Positions 12,428 through 25,360 of a stretch of 64,000 nt of DNA are shown here, one piece after another. Position numbers and translations under genes: made by a program. The notes under the pieces were generated by a model. The model searched no databases, was not told where the DNA came from, and saw nothing but the letters and a program-made list of their open reading frames with translations. Source of the DNA: Daphnia carinata (taxonomy: Eukaryota > Arthropoda > Branchiopoda > Diplostraca > Daphniidae); contig NC_081334.1 in the NCBI RefSeq assembly GCF_022539665.2, positions 4,744,424-4,808,423 on the forward strand, read 5' to 3'. How positions within the stretch are numbered: position 1 is the first letter of the stretch; every line of letters starts with the position of its first letter.

Positions 12428-12496
12428 TTGTACTAGGTAGCTCAATGTTAGAGCGATTGACTAATATGTAAAAGGTTTGAAGTTCGAATCCCAGTA
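12428..12496 (+). pseudogene. tRNA-like relic
   Basis: TAGCTCAATGTTAGAGCG resembles the D-arm/A-box, and AGTTCGAATCCC about 30 nt later resembles the T-loop/B-box. The stems of the anticodon and T arms are poorly paired, so a functional tRNA is unlikely. It lies 93 nt from the preceding relic, in the opposite orientation. Confidence 0.35.
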
Positions 12497-12748
12497 TAAT
12501 GGAAACGATTAACCATTGGAAACAACGCTTCCCTTCACGGGCGGCAATAACAATGAAGGTAAACTGAGAAAGCTAAAAAAAAAAAAACAAGTTGATAAAT
12601 TTAATGTGTAAACACAGCGAAAACAGACAATGAAAGAAATAAATTTTGCAAAAAATATTTTATAAAAAAAATTTTATTGACAATTCTCTGCACATTACAA
12701 TTATTTTTGCAACTTTAAAAGGGCATAATATCCCTTTCAATAATTGCC

Positions 12749-13027
12749 GTCAACCCAGGCAGGGGGAGACACTGCCTTGTTGACCCACCGGGGAGATTAC
12801 CCGGTGATTGGCTAAGAGAAGCCGGAAGAAGAGCTGAAGATTTGGAACATTTTATTACAGGAGCGATTAACCTTTAGTTCGGATTTGTGGGTAGCCACGT
12901 CGCCCTCCGTGAACACATCATCGGACTAAGCGGACCCCCACGTCCCCTTTCCGGCCAGAGCCCTCCAAACCTCGGTATATGTTATTTTTATATATACCGT
13001 GCAGTAGGGGCATGACCCCCTACGGGC
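12749..13027 (+). ncRNA. Second hairpin-rich GC island, candidate structured RNA
   Basis: Consecutive hairpins: GTCAAC at 12,749-12,754 pairs with GTTGAC at 12,779-12,784 and encloses GGCAG/CTGCC (12,758-12,762 with 12,772-12,776); CACCGGG at 12,786-12,792 pairs with CCCGGTG at 12,800-12,806 over a 7-nt loop; GGCT/AGCC at 12,810-12,813 with 12,820-12,823; CGGTATAT at 12,973-12,980 pairs with ATATACCG at 12,992-12,999; and GTAGGGG at 13,004-13,010 pairs with CCCCTAC at 13,017-13,023. The density of perfect stems in a ~280-nt GC-rich island inside AT-rich sequence suggests a folded RNA, perhaps the leader or tail of a retroelement. I cannot assign it to a class. Confidence 0.4.
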
Positions 13028-13029
13028 TT

Positions 13030-15369
13030 ATTAAAAATCTAGGGGAAACGGGGCCACAGAAAGAAGGGAGCCCAGATATGCACTTCAATTTTTGAATTTT
13101 AAATACCGTTTGGGGAATATATATAAAGTGTAAAAATTCCATGTCTTCCATCCAATAGTCACAGTTTATTCAACGTCTTGCCCCAAACCAAGAACATTTA
13201 CAGAGCCAGTGTTACTCGTCACCTTAATAGAAAACAAACATTAACTATTGAACAGAAAATTATGTAGGTTTGATACAGTTAGCAAAAATTGCTTCATGTT
13301 TACTTACAAGTCCCTTTCTACGAAGATGAGTTTAGGCTTTGAAAGGTTATTTCAAACTGCAACTACAGGAAAACCATCTGACTCTTGATCACCAAATAAA
13401 TCCAAGTTCCCCTGTGCCCTAGAAAGGTTTTCGCGTTTTATTAGAATGTTAATGCAATTCTATATAAATCTCCTACCACGTTGAAAATGACTTTTTTCCA
13501 TCAAGCTGGTGCCAACATCAGTTCTTTAAATATAGCATATCAAACAAAACCTGGTAATGAAGCAGAACTTTTCACTAAGCTATTAATAGCGTGGTGTGCT
13601 GCACAACAGGTTTTCACCAAGAACTAGTGCTTTTACCTTTTAGAATTCAACTGCACATTGGTAACCATCCTAAGGAGAAAAATGATTGTGAAAATATGGC
13701 ACACTTGGCGATATACTGGGATTCGGCAAAACATTTCCAATTCGCGAGGCAACCATTATTATGGCAACCAAACTCGATGTAGCCCTTTGACAACGAACAA
13801 ATTGACAGTTCAGTAGAGTACTCAGTAACAAGCAATTCCTCCGCTAGATGTCTTCTAAATATAGGTGCTTTAAAAAATAAACAATTTTTGGTTTCATGGT
13901 CACCAAAAATACTTGTTGCAAATATGTTCGTTTTTGCTTCTGCAAGTGTAAATGGAATCAATGTCAAGTGTTCCATGGCTATAAGGATAGGAGGTATTCA
14001 AAAGGCCTAAAATAAATGTTTTATAGCATTAACCTAGAGAAAAAAGTTAACAATAGAATGGGCAACATTACCAACCAATCACCAGACAAGGCAAAAAATT
14101 CTTCAAAGCAACTACAAAGCTACATGGCTGCCAATATGTACTGCTCCTATTTATGATAACAATGTATGAAAGGTAGTAACAGCAAATGGTTTTACTGCTG
14201 TTTTGTTTCTAACCTGACCTTAAAATGCAAACCTCTCATTTTCTTTTCGAGGAAGATTGAATTTTCTGTCCTACGTGTTTCTGTCAAGGACTGTGGGGTC
14301 CACCGTTACAAGACTCTTCATCAGCAAGAATCTTTTCTCAGTGCTCAGGATCTGCAAATGTTGTGAATGAAAAATTGTTTATTAAAAATAATTTTCCAAG
14401 TATTATTGAACAACTTGCTTAACCAAGGAAATGAACAATGTTTGTCTCCACAATCCTGACATGATTGAAATGACAAGCTTTGTTTATTTCATTAATTCAA
14501 ATTTTTTTAAAAAGTACAAAGCCCGACTGCATGGTAGTGCAGTTTGGCTTGATGCCTTTTTTAAAAACCAAGGGGTAGCAATAACTATTATCTCAATGTT
14601 CCTGTCTTACTTACTTTTAATGACACGAGTTACCATCCCTGATAGCAAGCAAATAAACTCTTGTGTTCATGGTATAAGAAGAAATAATGGCCAAGAATAA
14701 TGCAATATTGAAAGAATGATATTACCACACATTTATGATCCTTCATAATGGCCATCTAGCATAGAAATGAAAGAACAGGGGCCAAAGCACCACAATGTCT
14801 TGTTCACAACTTGTGATATTCCCTAAAATTTAAAAAGAAACACATGACAACATGAAAAGAATTACTTCTTAATAATGTCCCATTCATTTTGTAATTTGAA
14901 AAGGAGTTTCAAATATCGTAGGTATTCTCAAACTAAAGTTTCTTGTGGAACAAAGTTTTTGTTAGAATTAGAAAAAATGTCTTTGGTTAACAAGGTTTTC
15001 TTGATGAAACATTCACTGAAATATTACTTCACCAATTCTTCCTGATGTGTCCAATATTTCGCCCGTCAGATGCAAACCACATGTTTCACACACGACAATG
15101 AACTAGCAAATGATGACTAATAGCGGTTCAAAAAACTCAAACAACGTTGCCACATATTTCAAAATGGGCGGCGAATTCAAATTAAGATACAACTTTTTAG
15201 TTTTCTCTCGCACAGGAAGATACTATGCAAAAAGCAAATTAAAACAAGGAGATGGCTGGTTGTCTTTAGGGTTTACAATGGTAAGTTTTTACTGTAAGGG
15301 AATTTACATGTCTCGCGGTGAATTTGCTGGCTTTTAATGCCGCCTTCATGAAAAAATGTTTAATTAATG
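13030..15369. other. IR1 spacer, no gene recognised
   Basis: AT-rich sequence with only short open frames (for example 13,647-13,976 on the minus strand and 15,110-15,337 on the plus strand). None shows a known motif, and several end in low-complexity sequence. No internal tandem repeats were seen. Confidence 0.4.
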
Positions 15370-18300
15370 TAAAGTCAGGAACTTTACTAATTTAACCCAA
15401 CTTCCTATTCAAACCTTACCCCATGCAAGTTAGAATTGATTAACACCACCTACCCCAATCTGCCGAACAAATTATGTCATATTTACATCCTACTACCCTC
15501 CACCACCCCCTCAACACTCATCTCTGTGTAATTTTTATCTAGACCTTAAAAGCTAATAACTCCACACATTTACAAAGAAAAGCAAATATTAAAACAGATC
15601 AGAACTAACATAAAGCAAAATCACTGAGAAACGTTCTCAACCATCTTGTTGCGTTAGGGTAGTTTGTTGCGAATTGGTTTTAGACCAAAAATAAGAGTTG
15701 ATAATAACCAATCTAAGTTGCAACGGCCGAAGTCAACCATTGGAATAAATCCTCCATTTACATTGCTCGTTCCAAATGATTCCTAACAAAGCCAAAAACA
15801 ACCTGGGTGATAGAATGCTTTACATTTATTTACTGTTTTTCTGAAGTTCCATTTTATTCTTTTTTTTCCATTATTCAACATGACCTACGTACCAATCATC
15901 GTTAAATAATTGCATTATTTGCCGCTTTTTTTCGACATTTCAGCAAGGAATCCTCGCATTCGCATGTGTGCTGTTTTAAATAAGCGACTTAAATCATTTC
16001 ACTGAAATTTATTTATTTTAAATTACATTTCACTGTTACCTTCTCCTGTGGTACTTCAGTATTGCTTTACGTGGCTCCCATCAAATGAATCATTCACAAT
16101 ATCCCATTGCCAAAGATAACACTGTCAATTTGAAGAAAATAATGATTAATTAGTTTATTTGCGTTTACTTATTAACAATATTCCTCAACCATAAAACGGT
16201 CCGAACCCAGAAAATGTTTTGCCAACCTGTTGTTGAGTTGAGGATTCGAGTAACAAGTTGTTAATCCAATTGAATAAGCTATATTATATTTTCCATGTAA
16301 TACCTTGAAAATTCTTCCGCACATGATGAAGCTGGGACAGGTATAGCAGTGTAAATTCCTCATCACCATAATTCCCACTTGCGAACTGCTCATCCACAGG
16401 TTCACATTGCCTTGTATATGAATAGAAAAGAATTACATTGTAGAATAACTTTTACAATTGATGTGATTCATCTACTTTACTTACACCAAGGTTAGCTCAT
16501 CATCAGATTTTCTTGTCTTTCAAGACTACATCAGACAAGGCAGAGTACTTAATATTACATTATTGTTTTCTTCTTACATGCATAAAAAATGCGATTATCT
16601 TATTAATTACCTTATTTTCGTACTTAAACTCAATGGAGTTTCGAATACTTGGATCGATGAACAAGACATCCTTCGTCCATCCGAATAATGGACCTAATGT
16701 GCCCCTATGTGTCTAAGCGCGCCCAAATATAAGTTATCTAACGAACCAATGAAAACGAGGCTATTATAGCAGGTGGGTGTTTAGTAGCCAATGACACAAG
16801 TCGAACTACTCCATACTACGGCATCATACTACGACTGTTATGCATACTGATTTGCGTGTAACGCCCCTGGTGGCGATCGGTTATTGACCATACTGGTTAA
16901 AAAAATAAACAATTTAAAAAAGAAATCATCATAATTTAACATTTAAACAGTGCATATTTTTTTAGCTATAATTTCTAAATGCTACGAAAGGATAATATGA
17001 TATTCGAATAGCCAGCTAAAACGGAACTACTACAACTTCGACAATTTTGGCGCGGAAAAAGTAAACTTTCTTTTGTTTTTGACGTCCTCATTTCTTCTTC
17101 TGAATAGCTATGTAATGCAAACAATCCAGGAACTGAGTTTGTCGAACAATCAAAATTTATCTTGGACATTTACATAAAAAGAAATGGAACATAATCATGC
17201 AAAGCACCTTCTTCCAAATGCTAGTTTTAATTGTTGTGGTTACGTAGATATATTTGGTCAATTTTTTGAAACTGTTATTTTACAGATCAACGGCAGGGAT
17301 CTTATTCACCACCTGAAGAGCTAAAAATTAAATAAGGTATTGCTTTTGATTACTTCTGCTGGTAACTTTTATGTTCCTAGTTAAGATGCAGCTTTTATCA
17401 AAAAGGGTTCAAGGTAACAACTAACTTTCTTTCTTCTTTCCAAAAGAGCTGCTTAGGAAGTTAATTGCAGTAACAAAGATGTGTCATCACAGTAGAATAA
17501 ATGTAAAAGCGTGTTCTTCAGCCCAATAAGTGTCTCGCAATATACCACTACTGAACAATTTTGAGCTGATGATACCTGGTATTATCGCTTTCCTTGGTCT
17601 GCGCAGAATCTTGGATGTGATAGTGTATTCATCTTTGGTCCAATGAAATGAAAAAAAACTCATTAAGGTATACCAAGAAAATGCTAGAATATAATTAGTA
17701 TGCAAACCTGTCTAGAATCCCCATCATATTCCAAAACATCCGGAATCCCAGAGACAAATAATTGCACTTGACACGTTGATATAGGAAAGAAAACATGTAG
17801 GATGGAGTCTTCTTTGACTTCCTTTCAACAGCAGCACGTTGTAGACAAATGGAAATCAGTGCACACCATCCAGCAATCGATTGCAGTTGTGTGTTCCAGC
17901 TTTCGACAATCATGGAATTGTGTTCTCCTTCTTTGTTTTCCACTGTCACTGCCATTTACAAAACTCAAGCCACATTATTTTGCATAAAGAGGGAAAAAAA
18001 AGGTTAGGAGTAGTCTTTGTTCTTCCCACTGGTTTTTCTCACTCAACCACTGAAGAATTAAAGATAAAACTTTACTGTTAGCCGATGTAAGATTCATGTA
18101 ATACAAGCCGTTTATCTGAAATGATGGTAGGATTCACTGATGTTTGCGGCAAAGCACGTCAAGGGTTAGCTACAAATTCAACTTTCATAAGATGAATAAG
18201 GTTCTCTTTAATGATAATTCTATCTTAAATAATATTACCTATATTCTTCTTGAGATTAAGCACATCCTCTGCTACATGCACATTACTACATCCTTACCCT

Positions 18301-18480
18301 CACACATTAAGGGAGGTCTCAAATAAAACACTAAGAATTGGGCTACACACACAATAAAGTGCTATTGCCAATCAATATACACGGGAAATTTTGTAACAAA
18401 ATGGCGGCATTCCATAAACCATACTTGCAACATATAAATACATTCATTAGCAGCCCTAACAGTGTTTCCACTTTCCGCAA
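15370..18480 (-). repeat. Right arm of giant inverted repeat IR1
   Basis: Reverse complement of the left arm minus the 2.8-kb segment; the inner edge pairs at 15,371 with 8,810. The outer edge (about 18,400-18,490) pairs with 2,070-2,165 and then fades. Pyrimidine-rich tracts ending in AG on the minus strand mirror those of the left arm on the plus strand, so any former transcript units point toward the palindrome centre from both sides. Confidence 0.85.
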
Positions 18481-19189
18481 AGTGGTATCCCTAGAACGTT
18501 GCCAGACTGGGGACATAAATCCCTATTTAAAAAAAAATAAAATCCCCAGAAAAATCCCTGTTACTTTCTGACATAGCCTACTATAATAACGGCCTGTCAG
18601 CGCGCAATACCTCCAGCGCCTAAAACTGCATAGGGGCGTTATACCCCAAACCGAGCTCCACTTTCCACTGTTTGGTAACGAATGCAGAATTGAAATGTGT
18701 GGGAAAAACAGTGGAAAGTGGAACCTAGCGCCGCGCGTGGCCAGCTTACGGTAGGAAAGGGAAAAAAGAAATCACTGAGGCTAGATTCGGACTCGGTTCT
18801 CCAGCTTATATTTAGCTTGTTATATTGTTATATAGCTTATATATAGCTTGTTCTCTGCCTCGCCAATAAATAATATTACCAAACATTCTCTATTTGCAGC
18901 TACTTACAAAACCACTCTTTCATGCTTGAACTTCATCAACAACAACAACTTGGCAACACACATATAAGCTGTACGTGTGTTAGATACAAAAAGGAACAAC
19001 AAAAACTTACGGGTATCGAATTGGGTCACACAGCCCGATTATTAGCTGCCAGCATCCATGAACCTAGTGGCCATGGGGAGGCTTACGAACAATCTACGAG
19101 CTCCGATTACCTCTTTTCTACCTTTCAGCTTTTGGGTCGATTTTCAAGGTAGTGAACAGTTCTACAGATCTGGCAAGTTTTTTTTTGCC
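18481..19189. other. Junction between IR1 and IR2, with a 17-bp perfect hairpin
   Basis: 18,657-18,673 (TCCACTTTCCACTGTTT) and 18,706-18,722 are perfect reverse complements separated by 32 nt. The rest has short TATAGCTT-rich repeats near 18,800-18,850 and a 76-codon open frame (18,922-19,152) with no recognisable domain. The hairpin could be the end of a small foldback element. Confidence 0.55.
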
Positions 19190-20629
19190 ATGGGGGGGGA
19201 GAAGAAGGTCAATGGTACGCCACACAGTGGCATCTAGCGGAGGTAGAGTGAGGTAAATGGTACGCCGCACAGCGACATCTGGCGGAGGTAGAAGTGACAT
19301 CTGAGTGAGGAGAAGTGATAAGTGGTACGCCATCTATTGGTCAGTAAACACAGTTTGTAATGAATTAAGTCACATGACATTGTGATAAGAGGCAAGGAAA
19401 TGACTCGGAAATGGAAATATGTCACTGTCTATTTTCAATAACCATTTGTTTAGCACCAGTAGGTAAGGAAAATTTGATTTGCATTTTGTCATTTTCCAGG
19501 GTTTTGCTGAGTGAATATGCAGTTTTTCAAGATAACTGCAAATGTCAGTCCCATAATCAGGAGATTTTTGGCTGACATCTTTACTACGTGAACTTTAGAA
19601 GGCCTTGTTATACAAAAGGGCGTCCCATGGAGAAACTGGGCTTCATTAATGATTCAAGTATTGATTTTACAACTCAAATGTTAATGTTTGTATTTCTTTT
19701 ATTCAGACTCAGAGAACAGCCTGGTTGCCAACTTTTAGCCATTGCGTTGCAATGAATGTATTTATAATCCAGAATCAACACTCACAAATGCAAAAATACA
19801 GAAAGGAAAGTTCCAAATGATAAGCCCGTCAGTGTTGTTAAAAGAGTATGGATATTTTGGTCCAACTCGCACACATGGTGTGTTCCAAGTAAAGTGTGTA
19901 GGTGAATACTTGTGGAAAATGTAATCCAAGCCTTCCATGTTGTATTTGTTTCATTTAAAGCGAAGCACAAAAATTGGTTCAAATCTTTTCTGTGGCCACA
20001 TTTTACCTTGATATTAATTTCTCTTTCATTCCAGGCTCCATGATGACATTTTGCAGCTTACCGTAAAAGATGTCCAGGCATTATATTTCCCTGTTTGAAT
20101 CAACTCATGAGAATCTTGAAAACAAGCTAAGCCAAGAGAAGAAAATTGGGAGAAAAAAGAACTAAAGCCCAGGTTTGTTTCAAATTTTTAGTAGCAATGA
20201 ACATGAAGATGTGGTCAGTAAATCTATAGTTTTCTCCATGTCATTATGGATGTCCAGTCTTACAACAGGATTTGACCAAAATTTTGAGGTGGAGACAATT
20301 TTAAGTTGAGTGATGACGGTGAAGAAACTATATAGGTAACCATATTGTTTTGTTTTTATTAAAACTTCACCATGTCATTTTCAAGAGATATTTTTTTTTG
20401 TTTTTAGGTAGTTCTACGGATGTGTAGAGAATGGTGGTTGCAGGGCAGGAGAGTCATTCTTTTATACAGTACCTTTCCATGTTTATTATAAATTGTCTTT
20501 TACCCGCTTAATGTAGCTGGGACATGAAATATTGGAATTGTAGTGGTAGGATATTTGGCTTACTATGTCTAGTTTTATTTAAATTCTATATATTCAATTC
20601 CATAATTAATTGTATTATTATAATAGTAT

Positions 20630-21420
20630 CATGTTTTATTACAGGCTGACCAGAATTACAAACACATTGTTGCAGCAGTCTTTCAACGATCATTGTTTTA
20701 CAGTGCACAGAATATTTTGGCTTAGCATAACATTACTTTGGAAACACAGGTCTGTTTTAAATTCTCAACTAGAAACAATGAACATCAAGATTTTATAGTT
20801 TTCTTCATGTTATTATAGATGCCCAATCTTCCAACAGGATTTGATCGAAATGTAGGTGGAGACCTTTCCATTGTTATTATTATAAATCTTGAATTTGACA
20901 GGAAATATTGCACTTTTAATAAGTATTTGCCAGGAAATATTGCAATGTTGTTAACCAATTGGACACTATCCTGTTTGTGAAAACAGTTATTGTCTAGTCT
21001 TATCCGAAAATTATTTTTGGGTAATTATATTTTAATTATTTTTCTGTTTAACTTATTATTATATTTATATTTTATTTATCTAGATTTATTGTTTGTATTG
21101 TTGGTCACCAGAGTTACAAACACATTTGATTGCGCGTTGGGAGTCTTTCAATGGAATTGTAGTGACAGAACATCTGCCCGGTCGTGGACAAAGATACTTT
21201 TTTCTGGGTAATTGTATGTTTTGTTAAATATTTATCTAGTCTATTGAATGAGAAGGAATTTTGTTATAATGTCATTATTTTAATACAGACTGACCAAATA
21301 TTAAAACACATCAGTGAAGACTTGTAAAGCATTGATCTTTCAGTGAACAGATTTAAGGTTAGGATACCATCAGATGATGTAATACTTACTCAGAATCGGA
21401 ACGTGTTGAAATATTAAGTT
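20630..21420 (+). repeat. GCTGACCAGAATTACAAACAC module family, left arm
   Basis: A pyrimidine/AT-rich tract ending in TTACAG is followed by GCTGACCAGAATTACAAACAC at about 20,644. Diverged copies start near 21,107 and 21,285. Further copies, reversed, end near 33,400, 35,010, 35,500, 35,740, 39,275 and 42,805, and relics lie near 25,500, 29,595 and 46,415. The TTACAG border resembles a 3' splice site, as though an exon had been copied many times, but the copies share no open frame that I can follow. Confidence 0.6.
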
Positions 21421-23579
21421 GAACCACTTTTTCTGTAATGGCATTGATAAGACTGTCGATAACTAATAATTTCTATTTACATTCAGGAATAGCAGGTGAG
21501 TAATGCTATATAATGTACAAGTTTTCGGGATGACCACCAGCAATAATAAAATCTAGTAGACACAGTGAACACACAGTATGGTACTATAAATGTTTTAAAT
21601 AATTAGTGGTACTTAACAATTTTCAATTCCTCATTTGATGCAGTTTGAAAGGCAGCCAGAGTATACACTTCAGCACCTACACACACACGGATTGGAAAAC
21701 AGTCATTCCTTATAGTAATGGAATACTAGTGGTAACAGTTTGATTTAATTAAGAATTAGTCGACTAACAGATTTAGAACTAATTTAATCGATGTCATGCC
21801 GAGAGGAAGTGCTGTGCAAATCGTAACCAGTTTAAACGGGGGTGCCAAACAGTGACATCTAGCGGGGGAAAAGTGAGTAAGTAAACGCGGTGTGCCACGA
21901 TCAAAGAAGATCGGGGCCGAACGCTGGTCTTAAGTTAAGTACGCCGTCCATTTTGAAACGTGTTGCAACGCGGCCTGAGTTTTGAATGACCGGATGAAAA
22001 ATCACCATTTTCTAGTTCTTTGTCGTGTGCGGTACTGATGACGTGTAACTGACGCGCGAAATATTGGACATATGAGGTAGGTATTGTTAAAGAGTGAAAA
22101 ATGTCAAAAATATAAATAATTTTATCATTCATCACCAGCAAAGAATAATTAATATTTGAAACTCTTTTTCAAACTAAGAAAAAACTAAAAGAAGTTAAAA
22201 GTTTATTGCAAAGTCCTTGTATTTTTTCTTCTAAAATTTAGAGAATATCACAAGTTGTGAATAAGATAGCCTGGTGCCTTTGTACTAGTTCTCTCTTTTC
22301 CATGTCAGATGGCCATTAAGAAGGATCATATATGTGTGGTATAATTAAGCTTCCACATTCCACTATTGCATTATTCTTTGACATTTTCATTTCATACCAT
22401 GAACGAGAATAAATTGCAAACAATTCATTTAAATTCAACAATTAATTTTCTTTCATGTTATCAGCTCTCCCATAGGATGTGACGTAGCTTCTGTTACACT
22501 TATGCGGAACCTAAAACACAGACACTTTACTGATATAAGTGTAAAGAAATTATGTTAATAATGTATAATAACACAAATTACGAATCACGTTTTCTACGCA
22601 AGGTAACGAACATACAACGAAAATACTTCAACTAATTATAACAACAAAGAAGTTCAAGAGAAATTAATATACCTGATGTCCGACCACGATGTAGTTGTAG
22701 CAGCTCAATTACATAGGACGATCCTTGTCCGAATGTGAAGTTTCAGCGTTGGCTACCGCCTTAAATACTCGCAGACATGTGCCACGTCATTGCTTTCCCG
22801 AAAGAAAAATGTAGGGTAGAGGAACCTAATTCTGAAGGTCGACAGGTCAAAGGACAAATTTTTATTTCCAGGTAAGCAAGAGGTTGTGGCCATTCCCCAT
22901 CGATTGACCTAATGTGTTTCCAAGTTCCTAAAACAGTTGAATAACCTCGGGCAATTCACAAAAAGAAGAAAATGAAGACAAAAAAAAGGAAGTGGCCCAG
23001 TACTTGGTTTACCACCACGCCATGAACAAGTGTAGATTTCTTGCTGCAATCCCGGTGAAGTGATTCACAGAACTTTCGCACGTGCACTTGGTTCTCATCC
23101 ACAATCTGTATGGGTTTCGTAACTAGTAGATTCATTAATTACGCACTAACAACGCATCAGTATCTGGTTTAGTCTCTGCACTGGTTTTGTTCAGTTGTTG
23201 AATTGTGTTAAGTTGGGTAGTACGATAAGTTTAGATGCAATAGATATACGTAGATTATGGTAAGGATAAGTAAATCTAAGATTAAGTTAAGACTTGCGCT
23301 ACTTTAAGTAAGGTGTATTGCATCTCACTCGTACTGGTTGCACAGCACTACCTCGGCCATTTTCCTTCATTTACCTGTAGTGTTCGTTCGCTAAACATTT
23401 CCAAGCAATTCCATGTTATTACCTGTTCACACATCTTGCCAATGCCCCACCAATCCCAATATCCTCCCTCTTGATACATAACGAATCTATTTTTTGGTTT
23501 TCAGGAACTTGTAATTAAATTTTATTGTAATTATTGCACGTTAATTCAAATTATTTAAGCGCATTTTTTTCTGTTTTGT

Positions 23580-25360
23580 TAGGTCATTCAGGAGCGGGGT
23601 GAAGATGTTGGACGTCGCAGATCGCCAACGAAATAACTAGAACAGCGCCTAGAATCTACAAGGTAAGGTATTTACCTTAACAATTTTTCTAAACACGTTT
23701 TTGTAACTATATTGAAGGAGACTATACCACTGAAGACGGGTGAGTGACAAGGATCGTTGCTGTGACATCAGATTTATTGCTAGAATCTACACCAGGATTA
23801 TTACTATAAGGTTTGCAAGGTATTAACCTTTTAAGATTTAATGTCAATTTAATAATTTAGGTTTATGCATATTTTAATCGAATTTTTTTCTTTTTTTTGT
23901 GTATACAGAAGAGGGAATAGTACCATTGAGGAAGATTGTTGGAAATCGAGGATGGTATCTGGAAAGTTACCAAAAATGGACATTGGGCTTAGGTATTAAT
24001 TCTAAAATTTTACATTTTTGGGCTGTCATTTGTGTTTTTTAAATGTATATCGGTGGTCTCGCGCTACTTCCGAGGAGTGTGACTGGGAAACGAGGATTAT
24101 TACCAAGCATTTTACGGTATTGACCTTAAAATTTCAAGTATCTAATGCTGTGTTTGCTGTTTCTATCTTATGTATCTAGAAAGCAAAAGAGGGGAGATGT
24201 TGCACATTGAAGATGATCACCCAGCCCCGAGATGGAAGCTCACTAGGAGGGTTGAATAATGAACGGTGAAATGGATAAGTATTGTCAAAACATCATTTGT
24301 TTACTTTTTTTACACTGTTATTTCATCGTTTGAGTTCCCAGAAAAATTACGAAGGAATGTAAGGTACTAACCTAAGAAATTCGTGGTTAAATGTGTTTTT
24401 TTGTTTTGTTTGTGTGTATTTAGAAGGGGAATAGCAACACTAAGGATCACTGGACAATGACGCGTAACGTCGGGTTGATCGCCAAGTGTTCTTATGTATT
24501 AGACATAATTTCAAATATTTAATCTTATTTTTTGTTTGTTTGTTTTAGAATTTTATAGAGGAGACCTGAGACTGGAGTCTACTAGCTGTGTGAAAAAATT
24601 GGACGATGATTCAGTTAAGTATTGCTAAATTGTTATTTATTTCATGTTTAAACTGCTATCTGTATGTTTTGTCTGTTACCCTGCAATTCCTTTTTCCCCA
24701 CTATTATTTTCTGGCCATTGGATTATGGTTTTACCTTGTACGGGCATGCACTTTCACTACACCTTTGCCCAGTGGTTCTTCTACTGTTTTAGTTAGATTG
24801 TATGCACCGGGTAGGGATGGTTGTATTTAAATTGTAAAGTACAGCTAACATCGGTATAACGGTTGTTAATTATTAACGCTAATTTTTTTCACAAGATTAA
24901 TTGATTTGATTTTTTCTGTTTTGTTTTGAATGTGGACTAGTGTTCTGGAAAATGGAATGGCATAATTAACCTAGTGTGGTCGATCGGTTCAACCCGTTTT
25001 AATAAGCCGATGAAATTTGATGGGGTTAAAACACGTCACATTCTGCAGGTATTAGATATTTAATAACAAATCCAAGTGTCATCTTACCGACTATTGTCTT
25101 ACAGGCTAGGGTTGAAGACAAGAAATGAGCAACATAAACAGGCTGTAAGTCTGGTTTACCATGCGGGGGGTACGCGAGCTTCAGCATCAATTGTTTCTTC
25201 CATTTTACTTTTACTGAGTTCTCACCCAAGTTTTTTCTGAGCGTATAAAATTAAGCAAACCAAGGATACTGGTAGACATTTCAAATTTCATGTTAACGAT
25301 TCTTTATTTGGCATTTAATTCACGTTTGATTGTTTTAGAATATACTGAAGACTTGAAGTG
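23580..25360 (+). repeat. Decayed exon-like modules, left arm
   Basis: Blocks of roughly 60-100 bp resembling GAGGGAATAGTACCATTGAG are each preceded by a T-rich tract ending in TAG or CAG (about 23,908, 24,180, 24,345, 24,421, 24,549). Some are followed by GTAAG/GTACT. They correspond, inverted, to the better-preserved array at 31,400-32,340. No frame stays open across blocks. Confidence 0.5.
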
